From: an uncultured Veillonellaceae bacterium
Lineage (GTDB): Bacteria; Bacillota; Negativicutes; Veillonellales; Dialisteraceae
Assembly (NCBI GenBank): GCA_958348245.1
Contig: CATVYJ010000004.1
Span: forward strand, 124,001 to 188,000
Direction of reading: 5' to 3'
DNA length: 64,000 nucleotides
The position numbers were made by a program, and so were the translations under genes. Below are positions 1 to 8,304 of this stretch, one piece after another. How positions within the stretch are numbered: position 1 is the stretch's first letter; each line of letters begins with the position of its first letter. A model generated the notes under the pieces. That model was not told where the DNA came from. It was given only the letters and a program-made list of their open reading frames with translations, and made no database searches.

Positions 1-1759
1 CCTGCGCGGCCTGCTGCGCCTGCTGATACAGCTTTTCCGTCAGTTCGTGGAGCGGCTTCGTGAGCGCTTCCGCGTCGGCTTTGATCTTCTCCGCGTCGTC
101 GCCCTTGAGGGTTTCCTTCAGTTTGGCGATGGCGTCATTCACTTCTTTCACCTTCGCCGCGTCGGCCTTGTCGCCGATTTCCTTCACGGTCTTTTCCGCC
201 TGATACACGAGGGCTTCCGCGTTGTTCCGCGCGGTGACCGCTTCCTTGCGTTTCTTGTCTTCCGCTTCGTGCGCCTTCGCATCCTGCTGCATCCGTTCAA
301 TTTCTTCGTCGGACAGGCCGGAGGAAGAGGTGATGTCGATCTTCTGTTCCTTGCCGGTGCCGAGGTCTTTCGCGGAGACGTGGACGATGCCGTTTGCGTC
401 GATGTCGAAGGTGACCTGAATCTGCGGCACGCCTCTCGGAGCCGGCGGGATGTCGGACAGTTCAAACCGGCCGAGGGTCTTGTTGTCCGCCGCCATGGGA
501 CGTTCGCCCTGCAGGACATGGATGTCTACGGACGGCTGATTGTCCGCCGCGGTGGAGAAGATCTGGGTCTTCTGGGTCGGGATGGTGGTGTTTCTCTTGA
601 TCATGGTGGTGAAGACGCCGCCCAGCGTTTCGATGCCGAGAGACAGCGGGGTCACGTCGAGGAGGAGCACGTCTTTCACTTCGCCCTTGAGGACGCCTGC
701 CTGGATGGCCGCGCCTACGGCGACGGATTCATCCGGGTTGATGCCCTTGTTCGGTTCCTTGCCGAATTTATTCTTGATGAGGGTCTGTACCGCGGGAATG
801 CGGGACGAGCCGCCCACGAGGAGAATCTTTTCGATGTCGGAAGCGGTGACGCCCGCGTCCTTCATGGCGATGTCGATCGGAGCGACGGTGGCCTGCACGA
901 GGTCTTCCGTGATGCGGTCAAATTCCGCACGGGAGAGGGTCGCGTCGAAGTGCACCGGCTGGCCGTTTGCATCTACCGTGAGGAAGGGCAGGTTGATTTC
1001 CGTGGACATCACGCCGGACAGCTCGATCTTCGCCTTTTCGCCCGCTTCTTTCAGACGCTGGTTCGTCATGGGATCGCGGCGCAGCTCAAAGCCGTTCTGC
1101 TTCTTGAAGGTGTCGGCGATCCAGTCCATGACGCGCGCGTCGAAGTCGTCGCCGCCGAGATGGCCGTTGCCGTTGGACGCCTTGACTTCAAAGACGCCGT
1201 CCGCCAGATCGAGGATGGACACATCGAACGTGCCGCCGCCCAGGTCGTATACGAGGAAAGTGTGTTCCTTGCCGTCGTTGATCTTGTCGAGGCCGTACGC
1301 GAGGGACGACGCCGTCGGTTCGTTGATGATGCGGAGCACGTTCAGGCCGGCGATCTTGCCCGCGTCTTTCGTGGCCTGGCGCTGGCTGTCCGTGAAGTAC
1401 GCCGGGCAGGTGATGACCGCTTCGGTGACCGGTTCGCCCAGGTACGCTTCCGCGTCGGCTTTCAGCTTCTGGAGAATCATCGCGGAAATTTCCTGCGGGG
1501 TGTAGCTCTTGTCGTCGATGGTGACTTTGTAATCGCTGCCCATGTGGCGCTTGATGGAAACGACCGTGCGGTCCGGATTGGATACAGCCTGGCGCTTTGC
1601 GAGCTGGCCTACGAGACGTTCGCCCGTCTTGGAGAAGCCCACCACGGACGGGGTGAGACGGCTGCCTTCCGCGTTCGGAATGACGACGGGTTCGCCGCCT
1701 TCCATGACGGCCACCACGGAGTTTGTCGTACCAAGATCGATACCAATAACTTTAGACAT
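1..1759 (-). CDS. dnaK: Molecular chaperone DnaK (Hsp70), C-terminus cut by window edge
   Basis: ATP-dependent cytosolic chaperone that works with DnaJ and GrpE on unfolded proteins. About 586 codons are present; the last part of the helical lid and the stop lie beyond base 1. The N-terminus reads MSKVIGIDLGTTNSVVAVME, the phosphate-binding loop of the Hsp70 actin-like ATPase. The start of the substrate-binding domain is seen around residue 370 (TPLSLGIETLGG), and the visible end is a Gln/Ala-rich lid helix (KLYQQAQQAAQ). The ATG is preceded by AGGAGG in the 60-nt gap after grpE. It is third in the hrcA-grpE-dnaK operon, so it should be under CIRCE/HrcA control. A dnaJ gene is expected next but is not in the window. 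Confidence 0.98.
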   Translation of the reverse strand, partial: MSKVIGIDLGTTNSVVAVMEGGEPVVIPNAEGSRLTPSVVGFSKTGERLVGQLAKRQAVSNPDRTVVSIKRHMGSDYKVTIDDKSYTPQEISAMILQKLKADAEAYLGEPVTEAVITCPAYFTDSQRQATKDAGKIAGLNVLRIINEPTASSLAYGLDKINDGKEHTFLVYDLGGGTFDVSILDLADGVFEVKASNGNGHLGGDDFDARVMDWIADTFKKQNGFELRRDPMTNQRLKEAGEKAKIELSGVMSTEINLPFLTVDANGQPVHFDATLSRAEFDRITEDLVQATVAPIDIAMKDAGVTASDIEKILLVGGSSRIPAVQTLIKNKFGKEPNKGINPDESVAVGAAIQAGVLKGEVKDVLLLDVTPLSLGIETLGGVFTTMIKRNTTIPTQKTQIFSTAADNQPSVDIHVLQGERPMAADNKTLGRFELSDIPPAPRGVPQIQVTFDIDANGIVHVSAKDLGTGKEQKIDITSSSGLSDEEIERMQQDAKAHEAEDKKRKEAVTARNNAEALVYQAEKTVKEIGDKADAAKVKEVNDAIAKLKETLKGDDAEKIKADAEALTKPLHELTEKLYQQAQQAAQ

Positions 1760-1819
1760 AGAAATAGCCTCCTTTAAAATTTCTCTTCTGTCTGTATGGA
1801 AATCCGCCTGCGCGGAGAA

Positions 1820-2416
1820 TTATCCATTATGCACGACCTGCACTTTGGCGGGCCGGATGACCCGGTCTTTCAGGCGGTATCCCTTCTGGAACACCGCGGC
1901 CACCGTGTCGTCTTCCTTACCCGGCGCGGGAGCCTGCATGACCGCTTCGTGCACGTGCGGATCAAAGGGCGCGCCTTCCGCGGCGATTTCTTCCACGCCG
2001 AAGTCCGCGAGCACTTTTTCCATCTGTTTCTGGAGCATGGCAAATCCCTTGGCATAGGCTTCGCCGGCGCTGTCTTTCGTCATGTGCGAGAGGGCCAGGT
2101 CGAAATTGTCCAGCACGGGCAGGAATTCCTTCACCACGTCGGCGGTCATTTTTTCTTTCGCCTCCGCCTGTTCATTGCGGGTGCGGCGGCGGAAATTGTC
2201 AAAATCCGCCTGCAGCCGGCCGTACTGCTGCACGGCGAGCGACAGCTTCGCTTCGAGCCCCGCGGCCTTGTCTTCCATTTCTTTCGCGCGGGCTTCCGCG
2301 GCGGCCTCTGCTTCGACCGCTTTCGACAGCGCGGCGGACAGATCCGTCTCCGTCGTCATTTCCTCTTCCGGCGGCGCTGCTTCCGCCGGGCCGGTTCTGG
2401 TTTCCTTCTCGTCCAT
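1820..2416 (-). CDS. grpE: Nucleotide exchange factor GrpE
   Basis: Cochaperone that releases ADP from DnaK. The protein is 198 residues, a normal size. An acidic, Ala/Glu-rich N-terminus leads into a long coiled coil (about residues 25-75) that forms the dimer stalk, followed by the GrpE core with FDNFRRR and DNFDLAL. The C-terminal beta domain carries the family signature around FDPHVHEAVMQ and ends KDRVIRPAKVQV. It sits 23 nt after hrcA and 60 nt before dnaK, in the classical Firmicutes order. No separate promoter is obvious, so it is probably co-transcribed from the CIRCE-controlled promoter. Confidence 0.97.
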   Translation of the reverse strand: MDEKETRTGPAEAAPPEEEMTTETDLSAALSKAVEAEAAAEARAKEMEDKAAGLEAKLSLAVQQYGRLQADFDNFRRRTRNEQAEAKEKMTADVVKEFLPVLDNFDLALSHMTKDSAGEAYAKGFAMLQKQMEKVLADFGVEEIAAEGAPFDPHVHEAVMQAPAPGKEDDTVAAVFQKGYRLKDRVIRPAKVQVVHNG

Positions 2417-2439
2417 CGAGAACCCTCCTCCGATTTCTT

Positions 2440-3495
2440 TTATTCTTTATTCTTAAGCAGATGATTCAGCCGGCGCTGCATGAAGTACAGGAGGCCGATC
2501 ACCCGGCCGTACTCCATGCGCGTGGGCCCGATGACGGCCATCGTACCCACCACCTCGCCGTTCACCTGGAACTGCGCCTTCACGATGGACAGGTCCGCCA
2601 GCGATTTGTCCGCGTTTTCCGAACCGATGCGCACCGCGATGGGCCGGTCCATGGCCGTGTCAAGGATGCTGTGCAGGAGATCCCGCTCCTCGAGGAGATG
2701 GAGGATATCCTGCATTTTTTCCACATTCTGAAATTCGGGCTGCCGGATGAGCCCCGCCGCGCCGCCGGTATACACCTTCTGCTTTGGCGCGAGCGACCGC
2801 CGGAGCGAGACGAAAATCCGGCTGAACGGCGTGAGATCCCGCTCCACTTCCTTCTGGAAAGAAAGAATGGCCTTCTCATCAATCCGGCTGAGATCCTTCC
2901 CGTGGAGGAAATGATTCAGCCGATCCGCGAGGAGCTGCAGCTCGTCCATGGACGAGCCTTCGGGAATGTTCACCACGGTATTGGACACATTCCCCTCCTG
3001 CGTCACCACGAGAAGAATGGCCCGCCGCTCGTCCAGCGGCAGGAAGCGCGCGTAATTGAACGTGCACGTGCGGGATACGTTCCGCGCCGCCACGGACAGC
3101 GTCTGCGTGAGCGACGCCACCACCCTGGCCATATTGCGGAAAATCTCGTCCACTTTCGCCGTGCCGTCGGCGATCATGTGGGAAATGCGCTCCTCCTCCT
3201 CGCCGGTAAGGCGGGACGGCTCCATGAGGCAGTCTACATAAAAACGGTACCCCTTGATCGAGGGGATGCGCCCCGCCGAGGTATGCGGCTGCTCCAGATA
3301 TCCCTCGTCGCCCAGGTCCTGCATCTCATTGCGGATGGTGGCGCTCGACACGCCGAGATCGTAATTTCTGGCAATGGTGCGGGATCCGACCGGCTCCGCA
3401 GAGGACACATAATCCTGTACTACAGCCCAAAGGATTCTTTTCTTCCGGTCATTCATCCCGGCGTCCGCCGGGCTTTCACTTCTTCGAACTGTCAT
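2440..3495 (-). CDS. hrcA: Heat-inducible transcription repressor HrcA
   Basis: Repressor that binds CIRCE operators and is kept active by GroEL, so misfolded protein relieves repression. The N-terminal winged helix includes the recognition-helix sequence SSATIRNEM followed by GYLEQPHTSAGRIPS, highly typical of HrcA. A GAF-like/dimerisation region fills the rest, ending MEYGRVIGLLYFMQRRLNHLL. The start is uncertain: a GTG at 3504, tandem ATGs at 3498 and 3495, and an ATG at 3456 (MNDRKKRIL) are all in frame. I chose 3495 because AAGGTGAG lies about 6 nt upstream, but the family usually starts close to the 3456 position (338 residues). First gene of hrcA-grpE-dnaK. Confidence 0.96.
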   Translation of the reverse strand: MTVRRSESPADAGMNDRKKRILWAVVQDYVSSAEPVGSRTIARNYDLGVSSATIRNEMQDLGDEGYLEQPHTSAGRIPSIKGYRFYVDCLMEPSRLTGEEEERISHMIADGTAKVDEIFRNMARVVASLTQTLSVAARNVSRTCTFNYARFLPLDERRAILLVVTQEGNVSNTVVNIPEGSSMDELQLLADRLNHFLHGKDLSRIDEKAILSFQKEVERDLTPFSRIFVSLRRSLAPKQKVYTGGAAGLIRQPEFQNVEKMQDILHLLEERDLLHSILDTAMDRPIAVRIGSENADKSLADLSIVKAQFQVNGEVVGTMAVIGPTRMEYGRVIGLLYFMQRRLNHLLKNKE

Positions 3496-3513
3496 CATTC
3501 TCACCTTGGATTA

Positions 3514-3540
3514 TTAGCACTCATTCTCTTCGAGTGCTAA
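3514..3540. promoter_or_regulatory. CIRCE operator (HrcA binding site)
   Basis: Perfect match to the CIRCE consensus: TTAGCACTC, a 9-nt spacer, then GAGTGCTAA. It lies between the promoter and hrcA and would make the hrcA-grpE-dnaK operon autoregulated. It is the only CIRCE I see here; a groES-groEL copy would be elsewhere. Confidence 0.97.
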
Positions 3541-3553
3541 CTTGTACATTACA

Positions 3554-3582
3554 AGAATACCATTCCCCCTCCCCCTTGTCAA
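3554..3582 (-). promoter_or_regulatory. Vegetative promoter of hrcA-grpE-dnaK
   Basis: On the minus strand a perfect -35 TTGACA (3577-3582) and a -10 TATTCT (3554-3559) are separated by 17 bp. Transcription would begin just upstream of, or within, the CIRCE dyad. Confidence 0.9.
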
Positions 3583-3671
3583 GGAAACGCGCCCGTTTTT
3601 CCCGCGGTTTCCGCAGGAAATCCCTTCGCCGCCGGCGCGCTCCGCCCCGCGGACATCCCGCAGAGCGGCGC

Positions 3672-3703
3672 AAAAAAATACAGGATGCGTCCGCACCCTG
3701 CAT
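3672..3703 (-). terminator. Intrinsic terminator after the UPF0173 gene
   Basis: A 12-bp stem with a 2-nt loop (CGCATCCTG arm at the 3' side, minus strand) runs into seven T residues, 13 nt past the stop of the metal-dependent hydrolase. Confidence 0.85.
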
Positions 3704-3715
3704 CTCTTTTTTCCT

Positions 3716-4387
3716 TTATTTTTTCAGCGCAAGCGATTCGCCCGGAGCGAGCACGTGCGCCGCCACACCCTTTTCTTCGGCGAGCGCCGCAAAACGCGCC
3801 GGGTCCTGCGCGATCACCGGCCACGTATTGTAGTGGATCGGGATGACCCGCTTCGCCCCGAGAAGCTTCGCCGCCTCCGCCGCGTCCTCCGGCCCCATGG
3901 TGTAATTGTCCCCGATGGGCAGCACCGCATAATCGATGGGCGCTTTCCGTCCGATGAGCTCCATATCGCCGAAGAAAGCGGTGTCGCCCGAGTAATACAC
4001 GGTGACGCCGTCCGCGAACTGAATGAGGAAGCCGCACGCCACGCCGCCGGCCACGCCCGAACTATGGAGCGCCGGCACCATGGTCACCCGGCCGAACGGC
4101 AGATCGATGCCCCCGCCGAGATTCATGGGATACGCCGTCTTCGGCGCGTCCGCAAAGAGCCCCAGCACCTCCGGAATGGCGATGACCGCCGCGCCGGTGC
4201 GCGCCGCGATGGCGTCCGCGTCGCCGAAATGATCGCCGTGCGCGTGAGACAGCAGGATGTAGTCGCACGCTGCGTCCTCCGCGCGGATGGACGCGCTCCC
4301 GTTCCCCGTGAGGAACGGATCAAAGAGCAGCTTCTCCTTCCCCGTATCAATTAGGAAGCACGCATGCCCGTAAAAGGTAAACGTCAT
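3716..4387 (-). CDS. UPF0173-type metal-dependent hydrolase (metallo-beta-lactamase fold)
   Basis: A 223-residue cytosolic metallo-beta-lactamase-fold protein of the UPF0173/YtkL group, whose physiological substrate is unknown. The sequence opens FTFYGHACFLIDTGKEKLLFDPF and carries the metal motif LLSHAHGDHFGDA (HxHxDH around residues 47-52). Further ligands are the His in VPALHSSG, the Asp in YYSGDTAFFGDME and the His in VIPIHYNTWP. The length matches the family. The ATG follows GGAGGGACTCTCT, a good ribosome binding site. It appears monocistronic, with its own extended -10 promoter upstream and a terminator downstream. I assign fold and family, not reaction. Confidence 0.9.
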   Translation of the reverse strand: MTFTFYGHACFLIDTGKEKLLFDPFLTGNGSASIRAEDAACDYILLSHAHGDHFGDADAIAARTGAAVIAIPEVLGLFADAPKTAYPMNLGGGIDLPFGRVTMVPALHSSGVAGGVACGFLIQFADGVTVYYSGDTAFFGDMELIGRKAPIDYAVLPIGDNYTMGPEDAAEAAKLLGAKRVIPIHYNTWPVIAQDPARFAALAEEKGVAAHVLAPGESLALKK

Positions 4388-4428
4388 AGAGAGTCCCTCC
4401 TTTATTTTTAAAATACAGGCTTATCCAT

Positions 4429-4439
4429 ATTGTAGCATA
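4429..4439 (-). promoter_or_regulatory. Extended -10 promoter of the UPF0173 gene
   Basis: Minus-strand TATGCTACAAT matches the TRTGN-TANAAT extended -10 form. No good -35 is present. It lies about 40 bp before the start codon. Confidence 0.65.
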
Positions 4440-4584
4440 CGGCGCGCCCCTTCTCCGCCGGAAAAATTTTTCGGGGCCAATTTTCAAGCGGCCTTCTCCC
4501 GACGATGCAAAAAGAAACGACCGCGCCGGGAAAGAACAAACGCAGCCGGTAAAACGCCGTTCCCCGTATGCCGCTTCTCCCGCA

Positions 4585-4607
4585 CAAAAAAGAGCGGCGT
4601 CCCGCTC
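4585..4607 (-). terminator. Intrinsic terminator after the small exported protein gene
   Basis: GAGCGG stem with a GACG loop and a CCGCTC arm, followed on the minus strand by a run of T, 12 nt after the stop at 4619. Confidence 0.85.
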
Positions 4608-4618
4608 CCCGCAATTGA

Positions 4619-4984
4619 TTACAACCGGCTTTTCCACACGTAATCCATGGCGTCCGTGAAATGACCCGTGGTGAGATTGTTCTTCATCGCATACCGCCGA
4701 TTGCCCCGGGGCAGCGTGAACGCCAGCTCCGTTTTCTTCTCATCGGCAAGACGCAGATACACCACCGTGTCCCATCCGTCGTCGCACACGCGCTCGATGC
4801 GGTACGGCACGCCGTCTATCGTCTCTGCCGTCACCACCATCGCCGCGCCGTACCGGCTCTCCCACCGCCCGAGGAGCAGCATCGTCCCCGCCGCATCGGG
4901 CAGACGCACCGAAGCCGCCCCGGCCGTGCCCGCCGCGCACAGTGCGACTGCAAACGCCGCCGCTATATTTCTCCACCGTTTCAT
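4619..4984 (-). CDS. Small exported protein of unknown function
   Basis: 121 residues starting at MKRWRNIAAAF. An upstream in-frame Met at 5020 is rejected because GGAGGCGG sits correctly before 4984. The first 25 residues form a signal peptide (basic n-region, Ala-rich core, predicted cleavage near AGAAS). The mature part of about 100 residues resembles a small beta-rich secreted domain with phrases such as LLLGRWESRYGAAMVV and DGVPYRIERVCDDGWDTVVYL. I recognise no family and see no catalytic motif. It lies alone between two terminators, downstream of guaA. Export is inferred from the signal sequence; whether it stays periplasmic is unknown. Confidence 0.75.
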   Translation of the reverse strand: MKRWRNIAAAFAVALCAAGTAGAASVRLPDAAGTMLLLGRWESRYGAAMVVTAETIDGVPYRIERVCDDGWDTVVYLRLADEKKTELAFTLPRGNRRYAMKNNLTTGHFTDAMDYVWKSRL

Positions 4985-5093
4985 CGTTCCGCCTCCTGTC
5001 TTTTCTTTATTGTACCGCACCCGAGGAAAAAGATTCCGTTCCTCCGTAACAATTTCCGTGCTTCCCCGTCACGCTCCGCAAGACGCGCACAGC

Positions 5094-5123
5094 AAAAAAG
5101 CCCCGAAACTTCGGAGCTTTTCT
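5094..5123 (-). terminator. Intrinsic terminator of guaA
   Basis: Minus strand AGCTCCGAAG/TTTCGGGGCT hairpin followed by six T residues, 11 nt past the guaA stop. Confidence 0.88.
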
Positions 5124-5133
5124 TGATTTTCCA

Positions 5134-6672
5134 TTATTCCCACTCGATGGTGCTCGGCGGCTTGGAGGTGATGTCGTAGACTACGCGGTTGACGCCTTCC
5201 ACTTCGTTCACGATGCGGCGGCTCATTTCGTCGAGGACTTCCCAGGGGAAGCGCACGTAGTCGGCGGTCATGCCGTCGGAGCTGGTCACGGCGCGGATGC
5301 CCACGGTGTAGTCGTAGGTGCGTTCGTCGCCCATGACGCCCACGCTGCGGATGGCCGCAGGGAGGATGGCGAAGGACTGCCAGATGCTGTTGTAGAGGCC
5401 GCGCTTTTCGATGACGTCGCGCACGATGAAGTCCGCCCGGCGGAGAATGTCGAGGCGTTCTTCCGTGATGTCGCCGATGATGCGGATGGCAAGGCCGGGG
5501 CCCGGGAAGGGCTGGCGGTTTACCACTTCTTCCGGCATGTGAAGCTGGCGGCCCAGTTCGCGCACTTCATCCTTGAAGAGTTCGCGCAGCGGTTCGATGA
5601 GCTGGAATTTCATGTCCTTCGGGAGGCCGCCCACGTTGTGATGGCTCTTGATGGTGGCGGCCGTCGCGGTGCCGCTTTCCACCACGTCGGGGTAGAGCGT
5701 GCCCTGCACGAGGAATTTCACGTCGTCCAGTTTGTCCGCTTCCTGCTGGAAGGTGTGGATAAATTCCGCGCCGATGATCTTTCGTTTCTTTTCCGGCTCG
5801 GTCACGCCCTCGAGGAGGGACATGAAGTGCTTCGACGCGTCCACGTGGATGAGGTTCATGTGGAATTTATTCTTGAACGTGTCCACCACCTGTTCCGCTT
5901 CGCCCAGGCGGAGGAAGCCGTGGTCGACGAAGACGCACGTGAGCTGGTCGCCGATGGCGCGGTGTACGAGAACCGCCGCCACGGAGGAGTCCACGCCGCC
6001 GGAGAGGGCGCAGATGACCTTGTGCGGGCCCACCTGCTCGCGGATCTGTTCCACGGCGATGTCGATGTAGCTGCCCATGGACCAGCCGCCTTCGCAGCGG
6101 CACACGCCGAAGAGGAAATTCTTCAGCATCTGCGTGCCTTCTTCGGTGTGCACCACTTCCGGATGGAACTGGACGCCGTAGAGGCGGCGCGCTTCGTCGG
6201 CGACGGCCGCGGTGGGCGTGAGGTCCGTATGTCCGGCGAGGCCGAAGCCCGCGGGCATGTCCGCCACGGAGTCGCCGTGGCTCATCCACACGGCGGTCTT
6301 TTCGGAGACGCCGTCGAAGAGCGGGCAGCTACCGTCGCGGTAGAACAGGGTGTGGCCGTATTCATGCTTGTCCGGACGGGCGACCCGGCCGCCGAGTTCG
6401 CTGCACATGAGCTGCATGCCGTAGCAGATGCCCAGTACGGGGATGCCCGCCTGGAAGACGGCCTTGTCCATCTTCGGCGCGCCTTCCGCGTTGACGCTGG
6501 ACGGGCCGCCGGACAGAATGATGCCCTTCGGTTCGTGGGCCAGGATGTCCGCCGCGGTCTTCGTGTACGGCAGGATTTCACAGTAGACGCCGCATTCGCG
6601 GACGCGCCGCGCGATGAGCTGCGCGTACTGCCCGCCGAAGTCGACGATGATCACTGTTTCCTGATGTTTCAT
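5134..6672 (-). CDS. guaA: GMP synthase (glutamine-hydrolysing)
   Basis: Converts XMP, glutamine and ATP to GMP, the last step of guanine nucleotide synthesis. The 512-residue length is normal. A class I glutamine amidotransferase domain (about 7-195) carries GGPSS near residue 55, the nucleophile Cys83 in GICYGMQ, and the His/Glu pair in VQFHPEVVHTEEG. The ATP pyrophosphatase domain has the P-loop SGGVDSS around residue 227. The C-terminal dimerisation domain contains RQPFPGPGLAIRI and ends DITSKPPSTIEWE, the invariant family terminus. It has its own promoter and terminator. The only other nearby gene with a likely link to purines is the phosphoribosyltransferase just upstream. I see no purine riboswitch in the 109-nt leader. 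Confidence 0.98.
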   Translation of the reverse strand: MKHQETVIIVDFGGQYAQLIARRVRECGVYCEILPYTKTAADILAHEPKGIILSGGPSSVNAEGAPKMDKAVFQAGIPVLGICYGMQLMCSELGGRVARPDKHEYGHTLFYRDGSCPLFDGVSEKTAVWMSHGDSVADMPAGFGLAGHTDLTPTAAVADEARRLYGVQFHPEVVHTEEGTQMLKNFLFGVCRCEGGWSMGSYIDIAVEQIREQVGPHKVICALSGGVDSSVAAVLVHRAIGDQLTCVFVDHGFLRLGEAEQVVDTFKNKFHMNLIHVDASKHFMSLLEGVTEPEKKRKIIGAEFIHTFQQEADKLDDVKFLVQGTLYPDVVESGTATAATIKSHHNVGGLPKDMKFQLIEPLRELFKDEVRELGRQLHMPEEVVNRQPFPGPGLAIRIIGDITEERLDILRRADFIVRDVIEKRGLYNSIWQSFAILPAAIRSVGVMGDERTYDYTVGIRAVTSSDGMTADYVRFPWEVLDEMSRRIVNEVEGVNRVVYDITSKPPSTIEWE

Positions 6673-6736
6673 GGATTCCCTCCCTCAGAAAAAGAAAAAA
6701 CGCTGCGCTGATTCCATATCTTCTGCATTATTTCTG

Positions 6737-6747
6737 ATTATATCATA
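6737..6747 (-). promoter_or_regulatory. Extended -10 promoter of guaA
   Basis: Minus-strand TATGATATAAT, a perfect extended -10, about 65 bp before the guaA ATG. The same 11-mer occurs before rsmD and the radical SAM gene. Confidence 0.75.
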
Positions 6748-6781
6748 AGACACCTGTTCATCCTATGTATTTTTCAAATCT

Positions 6782-7330
6782 TCATTCCGCAGGAAAAAGG
6801 GGGAGCTTTTCCAGATAGAGGATATCCGTGCGGAGCGCCGCGTCCCCTTCGGCGAGGATTGCCGCGCGGCCGCACACCTCCGCTCCGGCGCGGCGGGCGA
6901 GGGCCTCCATGGCGCGCATGGAGCCGCCCGTGCTGATCACGTCGTCCACGAGGAGCACCTTCCGTCCCCGGAGAAGCGCCGCGTCTTCATCCTGCAGAAC
7001 GAGGATCTGCTCGCCCGCGGTGGTGATGGATCGGTCCCGCTCGATGAGGGGATGCTCCATGTATCCTTTCACGGATTTCCGCGCTGCCACGAAGCGTTTC
7101 TTCCCGAGAATGCGGGCGAGCGCGTGCGCGAGGGGAATGCCCTTCGTCTCTGCCGTCATGATCACGTCGGCAGGCGGCACGATTCTGGCGAGCGCCTCCG
7201 CGGCGCGCTCTGTCATCTCCACGTCGCCCAGGATGACGAACGCCGCGATGGCCGTGGTGTCGGAAATATTCAGAATGGGCAGCTCCCGCGTGCATCCCGC
7301 CGCGTGGAGCGTGTAATACCGTTTCGCCAT
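6782..7330 (-). CDS. Purine-type phosphoribosyltransferase (adenine PRT-like)
   Basis: 182-residue type I phosphoribosyltransferase, which would transfer a base onto PRPP to make a nucleotide. The PRPP-binding loop VLLVDDVISTGGS lies around residues 124-136, and the adenine-PRT-like segment ADVIMTAETKGIPLAHALA around 54-72 resembles the Apt/Xpt group. The N-terminus (YYTLHAAGCTRELPILNISD) is not the canonical Apt start, so this may be one of the Apt-like paralogs annotated only as PRT family proteins. ATG follows GGAGGAACC. Position upstream of guaA suggests purine salvage, but base specificity (adenine, xanthine or guanine) cannot be read from the sequence. Confidence 0.85.
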   Translation of the reverse strand: MAKRYYTLHAAGCTRELPILNISDTTAIAAFVILGDVEMTERAAEALARIVPPADVIMTAETKGIPLAHALARILGKKRFVAARKSVKGYMEHPLIERDRSITTAGEQILVLQDEDAALLRGRKVLLVDDVISTGGSMRAMEALARRAGAEVCGRAAILAEGDAALRTDILYLEKLPLFPAE

Positions 7331-7349
7331 GGTTCCTCCTTGTACCGGA

Positions 7350-7377
7350 AAACAGAAAAGCAGGCCCGCGGCCTGCC
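7350..7377 (-). terminator. Intrinsic terminator after the coiled-coil protein gene
   Basis: Minus-strand GCAGGCC stem, 3-nt loop, GGCCTGC arm, then TTTTCTGTTT, 6 nt past the stop at 7383. Confidence 0.85.
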
Positions 7378-7382
7378 TTCTT

Positions 7383-8210
7383 TCATGCGCCCAACTGATG
7401 GATGACGGTCCGGGCGTGCTTCGTCGCCGCCACGAGGGAGGATTTCACGTCCGCGTCTTCCGTGAGGACGTGGAAATCCGCCATGTCCTGCATGAGTTCG
7501 GCGATCTGGATGCCCCGCGCCACGGAGAGTTTCTCATTCAGGGTGTACGAATTCCATTCTTCGCCGCGGCTCTTGCGGAGGCGGCGGATATTATCCGTGC
7601 AGTCTTCGAGGAAATCGCTCAGGTCGTAGAGCACATCCGCCGCTTTTTCCGCGGCGTGGCGGATGGACTGGAGCCGGGAGCAGATTTCCGTCACCTTTTC
7701 TCCAAACGCCTGAAATTCGTCCCGGATGGCGGCGAGATCATCCGCCGTACCGGTGCGGAGCGCTTCTTCCTTGAACCGGAAGTCCGGCGTGCGCGCATAC
7801 CACGTGAGGAGACCCGGCCCGAAGAGCATGGTCGATTCGGACCGCATGGCGTAGCCCACGGTGCCCGCGTCGCGGATGCGGTCGTACATATCCACCAGCG
7901 TGTGCAGCCGCTTCAGGTCAAGCGGCTCCGGCCGGAGCGCGATGACCGCTTCACAGTCCGCCAGATTCACATGTTTGAGCTCTTCGTATTCCTGCAGAAA
8001 TTCGTCCATCTGCACGGCGAGCGCATTGATGCGCACCTTTTCCAGCACGCCCATGGCCGCCTGCGCGCCGAGACGGGACCGTTCGATGCGGCGGTCGGCG
8101 CGCTTCCACGCCTTTTCCGCTTCCCTCGCGAGACCGGGCAGCGTCTCCCGCTGTTCTCTGTCGCCTTCCATGGCTCCGGTCAGGACTCGAATCAAATTGG
8201 CTATCGTCAT
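7383..8210 (-). CDS. Conserved-looking helical protein of unknown function
   Basis: 275 residues, no signal peptide, no membrane segment, and almost entirely charged helix. An early stretch (residues 25-75) is Arg/Glu-rich and likely coiled coil, followed by segments such as LHTLVDMYDRIRDAGTVGY and FQAFGEKVTEICSRLQSI. No motif of a known enzyme or DNA-binding family is evident. The start codon is well supported by GGAGGAACCCCT ahead of the ATG. It is followed by its own terminator, and its upstream neighbour is an exported Ala/Glu-rich protein, so the two may be functionally separate. Its ordered spacing of hydrophobic residues and good codon use indicate a real gene. I assign no function. 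Confidence 0.75.
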   Translation of the reverse strand: MTIANLIRVLTGAMEGDREQRETLPGLAREAEKAWKRADRRIERSRLGAQAAMGVLEKVRINALAVQMDEFLQEYEELKHVNLADCEAVIALRPEPLDLKRLHTLVDMYDRIRDAGTVGYAMRSESTMLFGPGLLTWYARTPDFRFKEEALRTGTADDLAAIRDEFQAFGEKVTEICSRLQSIRHAAEKAADVLYDLSDFLEDCTDNIRRLRKSRGEEWNSYTLNEKLSVARGIQIAELMQDMADFHVLTEDADVKSSLVAATKHARTVIHQLGA

Positions 8211-8304
8211 AGGGGTTCCTCCTCATCCCGCGGGGCCGCGCCCCGTTCGTATTCTGCTTTCTGTATTGTAGATGAAATTTCCAATTCTGCGGTATTGAAA
8301 TTAC

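Noticed and set aside
47..1777. 576-residue plus-strand ORF
   Set aside because: Antisense shadow of dnaK; such long shadow frames are common in this GC-rich sequence and the translation has no family resemblance and poor codon use.
4347..4637. 96-residue minus-strand ORF upstream of the UPF0173 gene
   Set aside because: It overlaps the UPF0173 start, the -10 region and the preceding terminator; no ribosome binding site.
5539..6711. 390-residue plus-strand ORF opposite guaA
   Set aside because: Shadow of guaA on the opposite strand; rich in His, Val, Arg and Asp as expected from reversed codons.
6673..6781. Purine riboswitch in the guaA leader
   Set aside because: The leader is short and has no conserved three-way junction core; only a promoter is visible.
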